A stretch of 64,000 bases of DNA from Neostapfia colusana (GCA_030760725.1 JASWHV010000003.1:63507264-63571263); one strand, 5' to 3'; numbered from the stretch's first letter, positions 1 through 11,667 are shown. Notes: generated from the sequence alone by a model not told the origin. Numbers and translations: made by a program.

Positions 1-690
1 CAATTGCATTTGCATCCGGGGAGAGGACGGAGGGGAGGGGAGGGGACTTACCTCGGCCAGAGACGGGCGGCGGCGGTGGCGGGGACGGCGGCGGCGGCGA
101 CCGTGGGACGGCGGCGGCGGCGACCGGTGCGAGTTGGGAGGCGGCGACCGGCGGCGGGGACCGGCGGCGGCGGCGACCGGCGGCGGCGGCGACCGGCGGC
201 AGCGGCGGGGAACGGCGGGGAGGGCGACGAGACTGATCGCGCGGCGCGAGTCGGGAGGCGGCACTGTGGCCGCCTCCCGGCTCGCGCACGGGTTATATGT
301 CCGGTAATTGACGACGGTGCCAGGTCACCGTCGTCAATAACTGGGTTTTTGACGACTGTGCTAGGTCACCGTCGTCAATAATAGTTAAAGACGACGGGCA
401 CCGTCGTCAATTATTTATTGACGACGGTGCTCGCTCAGCTGTCGTCAATAACTGTGTTATTGACGACGGTGCTAGGTCACCGTCGTCAATAACTCCTCGG
501 GTGGGCCCGAATTAAGTTGAAGACGACGGGCACCGTCGTCAATTATTTATTGACGACGGTACTCGCTCAGCTGTCGTCAATAACTGTGTTATTGACGACG
601 GCTTTTCCTAGCCGTCGTCAATAAAATTAAAGACGACGGCCCCGTCGACAATAAATCTGGCCGTCGTCAATGATCGTTTTTCCTGTAGTG
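1..690. mobile_element. CACTA transposon, right-hand terminal part
   Basis: The segment ends at 690 in TTTTCCTGTAGTG, the inverse of the classic plant CACTA terminus CACTACAGGAAAA, and is followed by the possible 3-bp target site CCG. From about 296 to 670 it is filled with inverted copies of a subterminal unit built on TTGACGACGG and CCGTCGTCAATAA, the expected array of transposase binding sites. Bases 1-290 are a GGC/GGCGA-rich simple-sequence stretch whose open frames I do not regard as genes. The left end lies outside the window and no transposase is visible. Confidence 0.8.
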
Positions 691-1320
691 CCGCAACCCT
701 CACAAGGTCGTGCTCCGCTAGCCCTCCGTTCACATATTTGCTTAATTTCTTTATTTAGTTGAATATTGTGTATAAAATTGAGTGTTTATGATATGCTCAT
801 GACGATTAAATATATATATACACCGTCGTAAGAGAATGTGGAAAACATGTTAATTATAACGGTTCCGAGCTTGGTTGTCACGTCGTGACAGCAGTGGGAG
901 TCGGAAGGCCCCGAACCTCCAAGCTTTGAGCACCCAAGGACGCAGAGAGACGCTCGACGAGAGTCGTCGGTCCGGGCTTGGCGCCCAACGAGGAAGAAAG
1001 TGAGAGTGCAGGGGAGGGGGAGAGAGAGGGTGAGAGTAGTGGGGAGAGAGTCGTACAAGCTCAAAGTCTTTTATTTAAATTGCAGAGATCGGCAACGGAG
1101 GCTCAAACTCCACAGCCACAGTTACCGGCACGGGAGGAGGTCGCGAAGACGGATTCTTCGGCTCCAGAGCGAGTGGAGGAGCGACGTGATTCGTGAGTGG
1201 AAGGGGTAGCATTTAGAGAGGGGATCTCTTTTTTTTTGTTTAATGTTTTGGATGATTTATGTTTTGCATGTTTATATAAACTGTTCTGTGAGCTGACCAT
1301 CGTGTCAGGTTATCCTAATT

Positions 1321-1699
1321 CTGTTTTTTTAATTGAAAACCTTATTTACGACAACTAGCTATACAGGTCGTCGTAAGTTAACCTAATTAACTTATGACGG
1401 CTAGGCCAGGCCGTTATAAGTTAACCTAACTAACTTACGACGGCCTTGTCTGGTTGTCGTAAGTAAGACGCCTAGCCCGCCACGTGTCGCGGTGATGGGT
1501 GACGGGCGCTTCCAGCCGTCGTAAGTTAGTTATTTTCGACGGTAACTATCGTAATTAACTTTATTTATAACCAAAAACTTGAAACGGGTAGAAGCCATCA
1601 TAAATAACAGAAAACCGTCGTAAATATACTAACTTACGACGGTTTCTCTTTATTTACGACGACTTCTGGCCACCGTAATTGTTCTGTATTCCTGTAGTG
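1321..1699. mobile_element. Second CACTA terminus with TTACGACGG subterminal repeats
   Basis: A run of repeats on the theme CTTACGACGGCC / GGCCGTCGTAAG ends at 1699 in TATTCCTGTAGTG, another inverted CACTACAGGAATA terminus. No matching left end is visible between 691 and 1320. The simplest reading is that the first CACTA element was inserted inside this one, whose left end is beyond the window. Bases 691-1320 hold no supported gene. Confidence 0.72.
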
Positions 1700-3725
1700 A
1701 GCACCGCACAATGCCTCCAGTATCTCCACCTCCCGGCACCACTTCGACCTCAAGATCCCTGACGATCACATGGTAGGCTTGCCACATCAGACATCTATGT
1801 GGCGGATCAATTGTTAAAATCATTGTGTAAATCATCAAACCTGGATTAATAATACTAATAAATATGTATTATAAACTTATTTACTAAATTATGATAAATA
1901 AGTGATAAAAAATATACAGAAGGTCATGTGACACTGATATAGTTCGAGATAGTATATTGAAATTTTCTCAACATTACACGAGGTGAGTATAAGAAATGGT
2001 GAGCTGGCCTTCACCTCCCCCTTAGCTTCCTTATGTGTACTACTTAACCCTGACTCTATGTGTGTGTAACAGATGGAAACGACTAGAATGCAAGCACCCC
2101 TCTAGTGAAGTCGTGCGAAAATATCACCTAAACCACACAATCTCATCCTACGGTCAATGCATTTTTACACTTAAGCCATCCCATCAAACAATAAAAAAAA
2201 ATGAAATGTGAAGGTGGAAGGTTTTAAGCGTAAAAATGCATTGACCGTATGATAAAAATTATGTGGTTTAGGGGAGATTTTTATAACGTTGCACCAGAGT
2301 GTTGGTTGCATTCTAGTCCTATTATATACACATATACACATGCATCCGTAATATTTTCGTGTGCCAGAAACACGCAAAAATATTTAAAAAACCCACGAAA
2401 ATATTTATTTTCGTGAGCCCAGGTATTATTTTCGTGGATTTCAGGCCCGCGAAAATAAACTATCGAAAACAACATTATTTTCGTGGGCGGCCCACGAAAA
2501 TAAAACTATTTTCATCGACCGCTTTTGGCCCACGAAAATAACTATTTTCGTGGGCCAGTTTGTTGCCCACGAAAATATCTAGTCATTAATTTCGTGGGTC
2601 ATAAGATGGCTCACAAAAATACTACAGTATTTTCATGGGCCACCTTGTGGCCCACGAAAATAATGAGGCACTATTTTCATGGGCTACAAGCTGACCCACG
2701 CAAATATCACAAACAATCAGAAAAAAAAACTCCTTAATTAAATTGTGAAATCAAGATGTTCCTTAGTGGAAAACTTTTACACAGACAGAAATAAGGTTCA
2801 TAGTAGAGACTGCTAATATAACTTTAAACTAACAAAACAACAAGGTAACAACTTAGTGGAAATAGAGGTACATTCTTTTCTTAGAAATGATAAATATATA
2901 AAATGCAAAACAACATCCTCTAATGCCCCAAACCAAGTTATAAACTATAGACCTCTATAACAGAGAAGAGGAGCAAGGAATCTACTTGACGTTAATCAAA
3001 AGACCATCTACAGAAACCAATTATCTATGCCAGAATAAAAAGCAAAAACATCTTCGATTTAGATCATGCTGGATATGGGCGCACCCTTGGCTAAGTCAAC
3101 TAAGCAGGTACATTTTGAAATTAAAAAAACCATGAGTTACGGATCACGCCAAGTGCTAACCAAAATATAGCAGTCATATGCATAGAACTAAGATGATTGG
3201 CTGTGTGAAGTGGCCTCAGGTTGAGCATCAGCAAGCCACACTCCGGAGAACCAAAGCTCTAGCCAGTCATTATGAGTGGGCACCATATATTCCTAATTTT
3301 ATTAGCCCTTGAAGATATTGCTTTGTCCTAGATAAAACTGCCAACATATTTGATAGCAGACCTTTAAAAGGAACTAAAATGGATGTTTATATATATGGAA
3401 TACCATCGCGATTTGTTCAGCCATATGATGGTTAACTTTTCAAAGTCGCTGTTCCTGGTTTCATACTCCCGTCCTGTTAAATTGGAGTTAGTATAGTCAG
3501 AATAAGATGATATTTCAAATAAATGCATACAGGATGAATCTTGAGTAAAGCAGACCTATAAGGTTAACAACCACATTTGACTAGGCCATGACAGCCTTAA
3601 TTGAATTCACATCTCTTGGATGGTATTTCATTAGTACAATCTGCCAAAAGGCAAAAGGTAGAAAATACATAAAAGAGAAATTGCATGATGAATTAATCAT
3701 TGAATCTACTTGCTGACAGTTTAAC

Positions 3726-3811
3726 CTGACCCGAGTCACCCATCAACTTCAGGTGGCGGTGAGAATCCTCAGAACCTCTAAATGGGACAAGCACTTGAGA
3801 TCCCATCTTTG
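3726..3811 (-). pseudogene. Captured exon of NADH dehydrogenase (complex I) 39-kDa subunit, NDUFA9-like
   Basis: An 86-bp exon is bounded by an acceptor ending TTCTTATTCAG and a donor CAG|GTTAAA. It encodes AKMGSQVLVPFRGSED, then SHRHLKLMGDSGQ, which I recognise from the NAD-binding N-terminal region of the plant mitochondrial complex I 39-kDa (NDUFA9-type) subunit. Only this exon is recognisable and there is no start codon or downstream domain, so it is a captured fragment and not a gene. It lies between CACTA subterminal arrays. The identification is from memory of the family; a protein search would settle it. Confidence 0.72.
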
Positions 3812-4068
3812 CTGAATAAGAAAAGAAAGGTTGGGTAACCCATCTATTCCATTTTCTAGTGCCAAGTACGAAACAGTCATCATATGAAATGCAAATATTC
3901 AGCATATAAGATTTCAACTCACTTGTACAAGTTAAATAAACTGACGCCAAATATTATTATTACCAGACTAAGTCCGCTTAACCAGGTAAATAAACAATCA
4001 TATGCAGGAACTAGCATAGATGAATTCATATAATCTATAAAGCAAGCATAATCAAGTTTTAATTATAA

Positions 4069-4155
4069 CAGAATAGTAACAATTTCCTTAAAAATCCCTG
4101 CTACGATCACTGTTACTGCACTTGTCGCAGAAACCAAAACATATTCTGTCAAAAC
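4069..4155 (-). pseudogene. Captured exon of an SLC35-type nucleotide-sugar/phosphate translocator
   Basis: An acceptor CACTTGCAG precedes an open stretch encoding LTEYVLVSATSAVTVIVAG followed by IFKEIVTIL. This is typical of a late transmembrane segment in plant members of the triose-phosphate/nucleotide-sugar transporter superfamily (SLC35C2-like). The expected donor after the last codon has decayed, so the frame runs into an ochre codon. It has the same orientation as the complex I exon 260 bp away and sits in the same CACTA element. It is a fragment without its neighbouring exons. Confidence 0.62.
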
Positions 4156-4367
4156 CTGCAAGTGAATAGATATTGTCACAAGCTTTCAAAGAATAATCCA
4201 AGAAAGGCACATTCATAACATGAATAACTGGCAGCATGCTTAATAATAAATCAATAGTATGCTCCAAGATATAAAATTAACAATGATGACATTCTTAACT
4301 TCCTAAATGGACAACCATTCTAAAAAAACATATCCCACTATACCAAACAGGTATAATGTGTGCATAC

Positions 4368-4487
4368 CTGTCAAAAAACGACTGGCCCTCAACTCATTCT
4401 ATGGATCCACGGCAAAGAAAATAATCGCGGTTACTATTGCCATCATCAGGGTAACATATCTCATCAAGACAAAAGTATTCTTTAATC
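4368..4487 (-). pseudogene. Exon-like captured fragment, source gene not recognised
   Basis: A 120-bp block is flanked by a strong acceptor (GATCTGCAG) and donor (GACAG|GTATGC) on the minus strand, in line with the two identified captured exons. The frame reading IKEYFCLDEICYPDDGN has one in-frame TGA near its end. I do not recognise the parent protein. A further exon-like edge (CCTGCAG|GTTTGT) lies at about 4861-4925, next to a local duplication of a GAGAACACTA-containing segment. Confidence 0.4.
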
Positions 4488-5711
4488 CTGCAGATCAAAA
4501 AGGTTGCTAGTGAAGGATGACATTTGTCACATATGCTAGCTGTTTGGTAGTAGAATAAATCATATTTTCAATTGCCATTTGCTACTCTAGGAAAGTAATC
4601 AGATAGCTTCTAGAGCAATGCAAGCATGTAGCTAATATGGAAGTTGTATCAAGGTCATAAATGACAGTTCATATATCAAATTTGCTTCGAGAGCATCAAA
4701 TATTTCTATGTATCTGAATATTTATAAACCTTGCATCTTACTGTTGTTCAGGCATACAAATGCCAGCCTCAAATTAAAGGACTAAAAGTGCCCTATTAAA
4801 TTACCAATATTGAATAAAGAACAAAAATTAAATTAGAAAATAATATATATACAATAACAAACCTGCAGGGGAATCAGTCAGAATAAAGATAGTGTTCTCA
4901 ATGTCCAGCAATGAGACCAGTCAGAATGAAGTTAGTGTTCTCAATCGAGCTGAAACTTCATTCATAGCGCATTTACCTTGATATTTTTCTATCCTAATAT
5001 GAATTCGAGACGGCCGGACGGCAAGGCGCCCAGCGCCAGCGGTGCCCCGCTTCCTTCATGTCATGCTGTACGAGTTCAGGTTCAGATACCTGTTGGAGCA
5101 GGGCAGGGGCGTGGCCGGGCGGACTGGGGCGCGACGGGGACAGGTCAGGACGGCCGCGCGGGGGCCGGGCGGGGCAGGCCGCACCGGCGCCAGGAGAGGC
5201 GGGGCCGGGGCAGAGCGGCGGCGCTGAAGCTCCGGGAGGGGTGGGGTCGGGGCAGAGCGGCGGCGCCGGTGACGGGCAGCGGCGGGGAGGCCACCGCGGA
5301 TCCGGGGTGAGTTGTGCGGCGCCGGGAGATGTGCGGGTGGGCGCCAGGGAGATATTCTATCGATTGGTTTCGCTCGGTGCAGGTTGTATGCGCCGTTTCT
5401 TCGTGAGCATGGGACTAGGCCGACGAAGTTAGGACTATTTTCGTGAGTATGGTATCAGGCCGACGAAGTTAATGTTATTTTCGTGAGTCCTAGTACAGGC
5501 CTATGAAAGTAAGACAGATATTTACACTTATTTTCGTGAGCTTAACTGAAATCGACGAAATTGTATTCTATTTTCGTGAGCCTGAGACCAGGCTGACGAA
5601 ATTAAGAGTTATTTTCGTGAGCTGGCCTATGATCCACGAAAATACATTTGTTTTCGTGGGGACCGACGAAAATAATTTTGGCTGACGAAAATATGTCGTA
5701 TTCCTGTAGTG

Positions 5712-5973
5712 ATGTGACTAGTACACAAATAACTTTTTGATGCAATCATGCAAACAGTTTTTCTAAAACACACGATATTCATTCATCCAACGATCACTAT
5801 TTTCTCATTGAAGCCATTTCACCTTGCAACCATATCAACACTTTATTTTTCAATTTAGTTGCTAGATGGAGTAACTTAAGTGAAAAATACAGTGATCATA
5901 GTATGAGATCGTATGACCTAGAGAGTTGTTTGTACAATTACGCCAAAATATTATTTGCAATCTAGTCGTCTTC

Positions 5974-5975
<2 letters not shown>
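5712..5975. other. Non-coding DNA between CACTA end and microsatellite
   Basis: AT-rich sequence with no supported gene, terminal repeat or RNA. Confidence 0.5.
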
Positions 5976-6033
<58 letters not shown>

Positions 6034-6102
6034 AGATAAGATAAGATAAGATAAGATATAAGATATATAGATAGATAGATAGATAGATCGATAGATAGAT
6101 AG
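5976..6102. repeat. Compound GATA / GATAA microsatellite
   Basis: A (GATA)n run passes into about ten uninterrupted GATAA pentamers (about 6005-6056) and returns to (GATA)n. Every pentamer junction recreates GATAAG, the I-box core. Confidence 0.97.
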
Positions 6103-7620
6103 CCAATAAAAGAGCTACCACATTCGCTCTTAAGGATTAGAAATTCACAAGTTAATCAAAGAAGAAAGAAAGAAAATTATCCACCACTATCATTAAAAAA
6201 ATATTAAAATTCCTCTAGTATATTTTTAAAATTACCCGCTCCTAACATTACAAAAAAATAAATATTCCTATACATGTTTTTAAAAGTACCTACTATTATT
6301 ACTGCAAAAAAATAAAATACCCATATATAAGTATTTGGCCAACAAAATGAGCCACTATGTTCAATCTAAGGATTTAAAATTCTAATGTTAATCGAGCACA
6401 AAATATATCTCACCATGATCATTAAAAAATTGACAAGCCTATATATATTTAAAATTACTCAATATTATAATTTGAAAGATAATAAAAATAAACATATATA
6501 CGTTTTCAAATTATGTATTATTGTCATCAAGAAAATTGAAATTTTGTTGCAGGCACTATAAATAATTAGTTTAGCCGCAGAATGCTGCAAAAGTCAATTT
6601 TAACTACATCATATTGAAAAACCATGTTTTTGTCCCTATGGCACTAAAGCACGACATAAGTTTTATTATGAATTTTTTTATCTTAATTCATAATATACAT
6701 GATGATTTGAAATTATACACGATATGCATGTCTACAATATCTAATTAATTGTTTTTCGTTAAAAATGTATCTTTGTGCAAGATACATTGAATCATTTTAA
6801 AAAAAACAAATGATAAAGAATGTATCAATGAATCTTTGTGCAAAACTTTAAGTCATCATATATCTTGTGTATCGAGATAAAGGAATCATAACACCTTTCT
6901 CTTCTACAATAAGACAAAAGTTATGTTGGCGAGCTACAACTAAAATAGAATTTTGAGGTATCCTATGATAAAAACCAACTATTTCTAATGTCACACAATG
7001 ATATTTCCCTTAAGAAAACAATAACACAAGAATTGTTTTGATATAAAAATAATATGTAGTATATTAAAATATTAAAATAATATTAACATCATATTGGATT
7101 TTGATGCATGTATAAAAGAAGATTTAAAAAAGTAACAAAAATAAATACAAATGTCCCCACCCCTTTCATGTTAATAAGAGTAAAAGAAAAATGTTCTCGC
7201 TTTATGATAGATTGAGTTTTTAATGCTATGATTTAATAAGTTGATTGATTTTTTTAGATGAAGCCTACATAATTTGGACCTTGATTCAAATCAAACCAAA
7301 ACCAATTCTCCCTGTTTTCGGTCATCCTTGATGCCAAAACTGTTTATATGTAGTATATAGATAGATATTCGCATGCGCGTACTGCACTGCATGAGCATAG
7401 CTTGACTGTAACATGAGCAAAATAGTTTCAAACCTTGAAATTTATTTGTATGGAAAATACTTTTTTATCATGCATTCCATCTTATGGTATAGTTGTATAA
7501 TAATCAATTGTTATGCATGCATCTTTATTTTGTGCCTCCTCCGCTCTTTCATATTTTTGATAGCTGCTAGTTCAAAACTAAGTTGATGGTTCAGCTACAC
7601 ATATATTCGTTTTAATGTTT
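6103..7620. other. AT-rich intergenic DNA
   Basis: This stretch is strongly AT-rich, has many in-frame stops on both strands, and holds no recognisable protein, structural RNA or clear terminal repeat. It may be the body of the Helitron whose 3' end is at 7653, but a 5' TC terminus could not be fixed. Confidence 0.5.
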
Positions 7621-7621
7621 A

Positions 7622-7653
7622 TACGTCCGTAGCAATGTACGGCATTCATCTAG
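7622..7653 (+). mobile_element. Helitron-type 3' terminus
   Basis: A hairpin CCGTA-GCAATG-TACGG (7627-7642) is followed 11 nt later by a terminal CTAG (7650-7653) and then T. This is the arrangement of a Helitron 3' end: a short GC hairpin about 10-12 nt before CTRR, inserted between A and T. No Rep/helicase gene and no certain 5' end were found, so the element would be non-autonomous. Confidence 0.5.
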
Positions 7654-9120
7654 TTCCCTTTAGAAAAATGTCATTTGGCTAATTTTCTTGCGATGAACTA
7701 AACACAATGTGTATATACCACATCCCTCCTCTAAAAAGAAATGGTGGTAGAACCTACCCACCCAGGTTTGGGTCCCAAACTAGGCATAGAGTGTTGCATT
7801 TACGGGTAATATTCTTTCACTGGTAAGCGATGTTCACGTCAGCAGCACGTGTATTATGATTTGTAAATGTTAAGAATAGTCAACGCAGTCTCTCCTTCAA
7901 CGCTTATAATGGTAGGATGTGTGTGTTAGTAACCGTAACTGTATGTGAGTATTTGCGTCTGTACCGTAGTTAAAAAAAATGGCCGGCGAGCTGGCTTTCA
8001 CCTCTCCCTTCCCTTTCCATACTAACTTAACTCCCACTCATTCGGATCAGCAATAGCTTTTTGAATTTTTATAAGAACACCAGCACACCGAGAAACATCT
8101 GCCTCGAAGAAGAGATGTTTTGTTTTGAAAAAAGAAGGATCGACCTTTCCGTTATATTGGTAAAGAAGATCATAATCAGTGCGATTCTGTGATCCTGTCT
8201 AGTGGATACTTTATTTTGCGTCGACAAAAATCGCTGCAACTTGGGCACTTGGGTTTGTACCGTATAGCGGTCCAGCGTGAGGGGTTTTCAGAGCCAGTGC
8301 TTTTGCGTGTTGAGTTGTACACTACTGCGATAAATCGCACAGCTTGATCTGCTTTCGTGTATTGCTGGCAGCTGGTGCACTACTGACTTTTTAGTGAGTG
8401 TTTCGTTGTAGGCCGCCCGGTTGAAGTGGGATGACCTCCGGTGATGTACGCATGGACTTGCTTGCCGCCAACAGTGGTCGACATGCATGTGACCGCAACA
8501 AACGGAGATCGACGACCTTCCCGTGGTGGAGTGGAGCGGAGCGGAGCAGGCGTAATGCGTGGGCCGGGTGGCGTGCCGAAGCTTGGAGGGACGGAACCGG
8601 GCAAGGAAATCCAAGCTGCATCGATGCCGCGGCCCATGGGTTGCTGTTGGGGGTTCGGTTCCAAACCTCAATTATGGAAGGCATTAGTGGACGACCGGAC
8701 TAAATAATCATGTCCAATCATCGTCCCCTATATATATAATACTACTAGATACTTTCTTTTATTCTCTAAATTATTATCGTTGAAATAATAATTTTAATTC
8801 AGTGTTAAACGAGATTTATTGTTTCAACCATATCAATCTGAGAACAGGAAGTATGCGTTATCATCGTCAGTTAAGCCAACGGCGACGCATATACGAGGAG
8901 CAAATCATTGCACGAGAACGGCGCCAACTTGCCGTGGCATCACGTCGATCGCGGGTAGAATACTATGGCCATCGAACCATCTGCATGTGGAATAAATTCA
9001 CAATTTCGAAGTCAACCGACGAATCTTAGGCCGCCGGCCGGGCGAATCATGGAGGAGCTAATACTTAGCTGCCGGAGCAAGATTTGAGCTCGGTCAACAA
9101 GTTGATCGTCGACGCGAGCA
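7654..9120. other. Intergenic DNA upstream of the small gene at 9205
   Basis: The first half is AT-rich; 8390-8710 is GC-richer and open on both strands in several frames, with no recognisable domain. I see no gene here. The distal part is presumably the upstream region of the ORF at 9205. Confidence 0.45.
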
Positions 9121-9126
9121 CGCGTC

Positions 9127-9134
9127 TATATATA
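9127..9134 (+). promoter_or_regulatory. TATA box of the small gene at 9205
   Basis: TATATATA lies in GC-richer surroundings 71 bp before the first usable ATG. This is a normal distance for a start site near 9160 and a short leader. Confidence 0.5.
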
Positions 9135-9204
9135 GGCGCACCGCAACGCGCCGTGTTAGTTGTTAAAGGTAGCAGTCCAGACAACAACGTCTCGACAAAC
9201 GCCA

Positions 9205-9549
9205 ATGCACATCTGCTTCTTCCGCTTCGGGAGCTCTCGGCGTCAGCAAGCGCTTCAGGGCGGCGGCGGCGTCACCGTTGTCGTGTCACGCGGCCACGGC
9301 GGCGTCCTCGCCAAGGTCGTCGTGAGCAGGGGCGAGCTGGAGCGCATCGCCGCGGGCGTCACCCGGAGGCTACGCGGCGCAGCCGCGCCTCGCCAGCCAC
9401 AGCGTTTGCCGGCGCCGCCGCCCGTGGCGCTGGAACGTCAGATGACGCGCACGCCGCGGTCGGAGCCGGCGGAGGAAGGCACCGCCGTGACGGTGCGGCG
9501 CGGCGAGTGGCGGCCGGCTCTGGATGGCATACCGGAGGAAGCGCAGTGA
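9205..9549 (+). CDS. Small intronless plant protein, function unknown
   Basis: From the ATG at 9205 this is 114 residues, ending in TGA. The N-terminus MHICFFRFGSS is followed by a glycine run and a basic, valine-rich stretch (VVVSRGHGG, then KVVVSRGELERI at about residues 37-48). A proline/arginine-rich middle precedes the C-terminus, which contains RRGEWRPALDGIPE. A late W-R-P-x-L-x-x-I-P-E signature and a mid-protein K-V-V-V-S-x-x-E-L-E-R segment recur in families of short uncharacterised plant proteins; that is recollection, not a search. GC content and third-position bias are far above the flanks, and a TATA box stands 71 bp upstream. I chose the ATG over an upstream in-frame TTG. Function unknown. 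Confidence 0.55.
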   Translation: MHICFFRFGSSRRQQALQGGGGVTVVVSRGHGGVLAKVVVSRGELERIAAGVTRRLRGAAAPRQPQRLPAPPPVALERQMTRTPRSEPAEEGTAVTVRRGEWRPALDGIPEEAQ

Positions 9550-10639
9550 TCCTGCTTCAGCTAATAATCACTCGAATGGATTTGGTTTCAAGGGCTGCTG
9601 GGTTCTGCAATGGCTGTGTAAGTGCGTGTTGCTTGTTTTGTTTCAAGGCAGTGCTGCTGTTCTGCACTCCTGATGCACGAGTTCGAGGACAGTAAGTCAG
9701 GTTCCCAAGAAATCAGGGGGGAATGGGAGCCCAATTCAGTTCCATGTGGGAACTTGGTCGTGTTTGGGACAAAAGCTCGTACTATATTTCAAGGAATTAA
9801 GCTTTCTTTTGTAACAAAGTTTGAGCAAAGATTATTTTTATCCGTGGTAAATAAATAGTATCTTGAATTTCCTTTTTTCTTTCGTAGCGTTTCTTCTGTC
9901 AGAAATTGCGCAACTGAAAAGTGCCACAAAAATAAAGTGATGGAGCAATTGAAAAGAAAAAGATGGTACTGATGGCTGGCACGTGACGGAGCAGCGTACG
10001 CGGCGCTGTACTTGCTGAACGGGCTGCAGCCCGAGAAAAATCGCGAGCCACTCTTTGGCCCATCCTTCGAACAGGCCGTGCACAATAAAATGCTGTGCAA
10101 CGGAAAACATCTGGGTATGGTAAGGACCTCCCATGTTGGATTGCGCAACAAGTGATGACGAACAGACCGTTTTCATTGCTCAAAACAAAAGAACGAGCTA
10201 ATTACTTAATGGGCCACCTTTGAGGCAAAAAGCCCGGTTCCAATGCCATCCAAACTTTTATCTATCGGAACAATTTTCTACATATCATTGCAAGCACAGT
10301 CCGTGTCTGTCACTGTCAGTGGCATATGTAGAACCCATACACTTTGATGGTAAAAATGGGACTATAATTTTTTCAATGGTAAATAAAAATTGTCAAACCT
10401 TTATTTTACACGGTCATTTCAAAAATTGATTTCTGTCTTTAGATCCTACTACCTTGAAAGTTTTGTTTTACATGAGCACGTAAATAGTCAGAGTATTTGC
10501 TGAGATGTGCTTTGTTAGCTTAACACCTTATTCAGATGCTTCCCTTTCCACTGCCAACCATTAGACCCCTCTCTCCCTCTCTCTCTCTCTTGAATATGTG
10601 TGTGCGCGCGCGCTTGTGTGCGCATATAATGTATATTTG
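9550..10639. other. Intergenic DNA, no gene recognised
   Basis: Contains short CT and GT/GC simple repeats near 10560-10625 and several short ORFs on both strands with no domain. The first few hundred bases are presumably the 3' region of the gene ending at 9549. Confidence 0.45.
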
Positions 10640-11015
10640 TGAGGAGAGCATATCTTTATATTCAGTGAAGGGGATCCATACATCCTAATAAAACCCTAAG
10701 GCGCAGCATACCTTTATATTCGCTGAAGGGGATCTACGTGTCTCAAAAGAAATCCCACCCTAGGGATGGGTTGGGTTTCTCTCTCTCTCTTTTCATCCAA
10801 ATAAAACCTTACTCCACCATGGTTAGGGATTTAGTAATAAGATTGGTCCTTTATAATTGACTCCGCCTATGCCTTTCTATGTGTAGACGGTTCCAAACCC
10901 GGTGAAAGCAGGAGGGTTATGATAGCCTTGGTGAGCTAACATCAAAACGAGCTATACTTATAGATATGAAATTCTTTGGGTTGAGACAAAAGCTTTGTTG
11001 TTGTTATTGATGCTT
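10640..11015 (+). repeat. Degenerate dispersed repeat with TTG-rich tail, possibly a non-LTR remnant
   Basis: A repeated motif (ATATTCAGTGAAGGGGATC / ATATTCGCTGAAGGGGATC) and a segment containing ACGGTTCCAAACCCGGTGAA end in a short (TTG)n tail. This resembles dispersed grass repeats that end in TTG repeats. No reverse transcriptase is present, and the boundaries are approximate. Confidence 0.35.
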
Positions 11016-11660
11016 TATAATTTTCACCACTTGAACTGGTTTGGTCCTGCATTACGGCAAACCAAAGAGCTACATCAATTGCAATAATTAGGTTGTAACT
11101 CCTTAGAGGCCAAGGTTAGGTACTTTATTTATCTTTCCCATTATTTTTTTTTTCTAAACATGTGCATGGGTATTTTTGGTTGTTTCTTCTCGTGTATATA
11201 TTTTATAAATATGTGTAGAGGCATTTGGGCTATTTTTTGTAATGTCAACGGTGGTAATCTATAAACGTGTATAGTGCTATATTAGGTTATTTTTCATAAT
11301 TATTAGTGTTGTGTAATTTCTCTCTCTCTCTTTTGCATGTTTATAATTTTTTAGGCATTAAGTGGCTATTTTTTAAATATCAAGCTGAAAGGTAACACTT
11401 TAGTAATATTTTTCATCTAGTGTTGCTTTAAAATTATCTGCTTTTTGGCTCTAGAATTACAGGTGTCATGTACTTTGTGACTTACGCTTCTTGTTATAAT
11501 TGAGAACAAAATATAGACAGGGATGCAGTGGCACATCTAGACAGTGAACAAGTGGGGTCGTTTGTCTTACTTATTCTTCACATCTTACTACTCCAGCTCA
11601 TGTTTTCTCTTTATCTTATTGTCTTCCAAAAATTCAAGAGGAGCTCTATAAAATTATGGC
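11016..11660. other. AT-rich intergenic DNA
   Basis: No gene, RNA or terminal repeat is supported here. Confidence 0.45.
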
Positions 11661-11667
11661 CAGTAAG

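Larger units (their letters stand above)
2351..5711. mobile_element. Gene-capturing CACTA element (Pack-CACTA type)
   Basis: Subterminal repeats reading ATTTTCGTGGGCC and its inverse fill 2351-2710. The related ATTTTCGTGAGCC / CGACGAAA set fills about 5400-5698. The right end at 5711 is TATTCCTGTAGTG, a CACTA terminus. The left 20 or so terminal bases are absent or too decayed to recognise. Between the arrays there is no transposase. Instead there are exon-like pieces with plant splice signals, all on the minus strand (3726-3811, 4069-4155, 4368-4487), and a GC-rich block at 4990-5330. This is the structure of a non-autonomous CACTA element that has picked up host gene fragments. Confidence 0.7.

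Noticed and set aside
4..381. ORF of 125 codons at the window start
   Set aside because: GC-rich simple sequence and CACTA subterminal repeats; composition explains the openness.
8288..8707. Several overlapping ORFs on both strands
   Set aside because: No frame has a recognisable domain or clear coding bias, and the strands compete.
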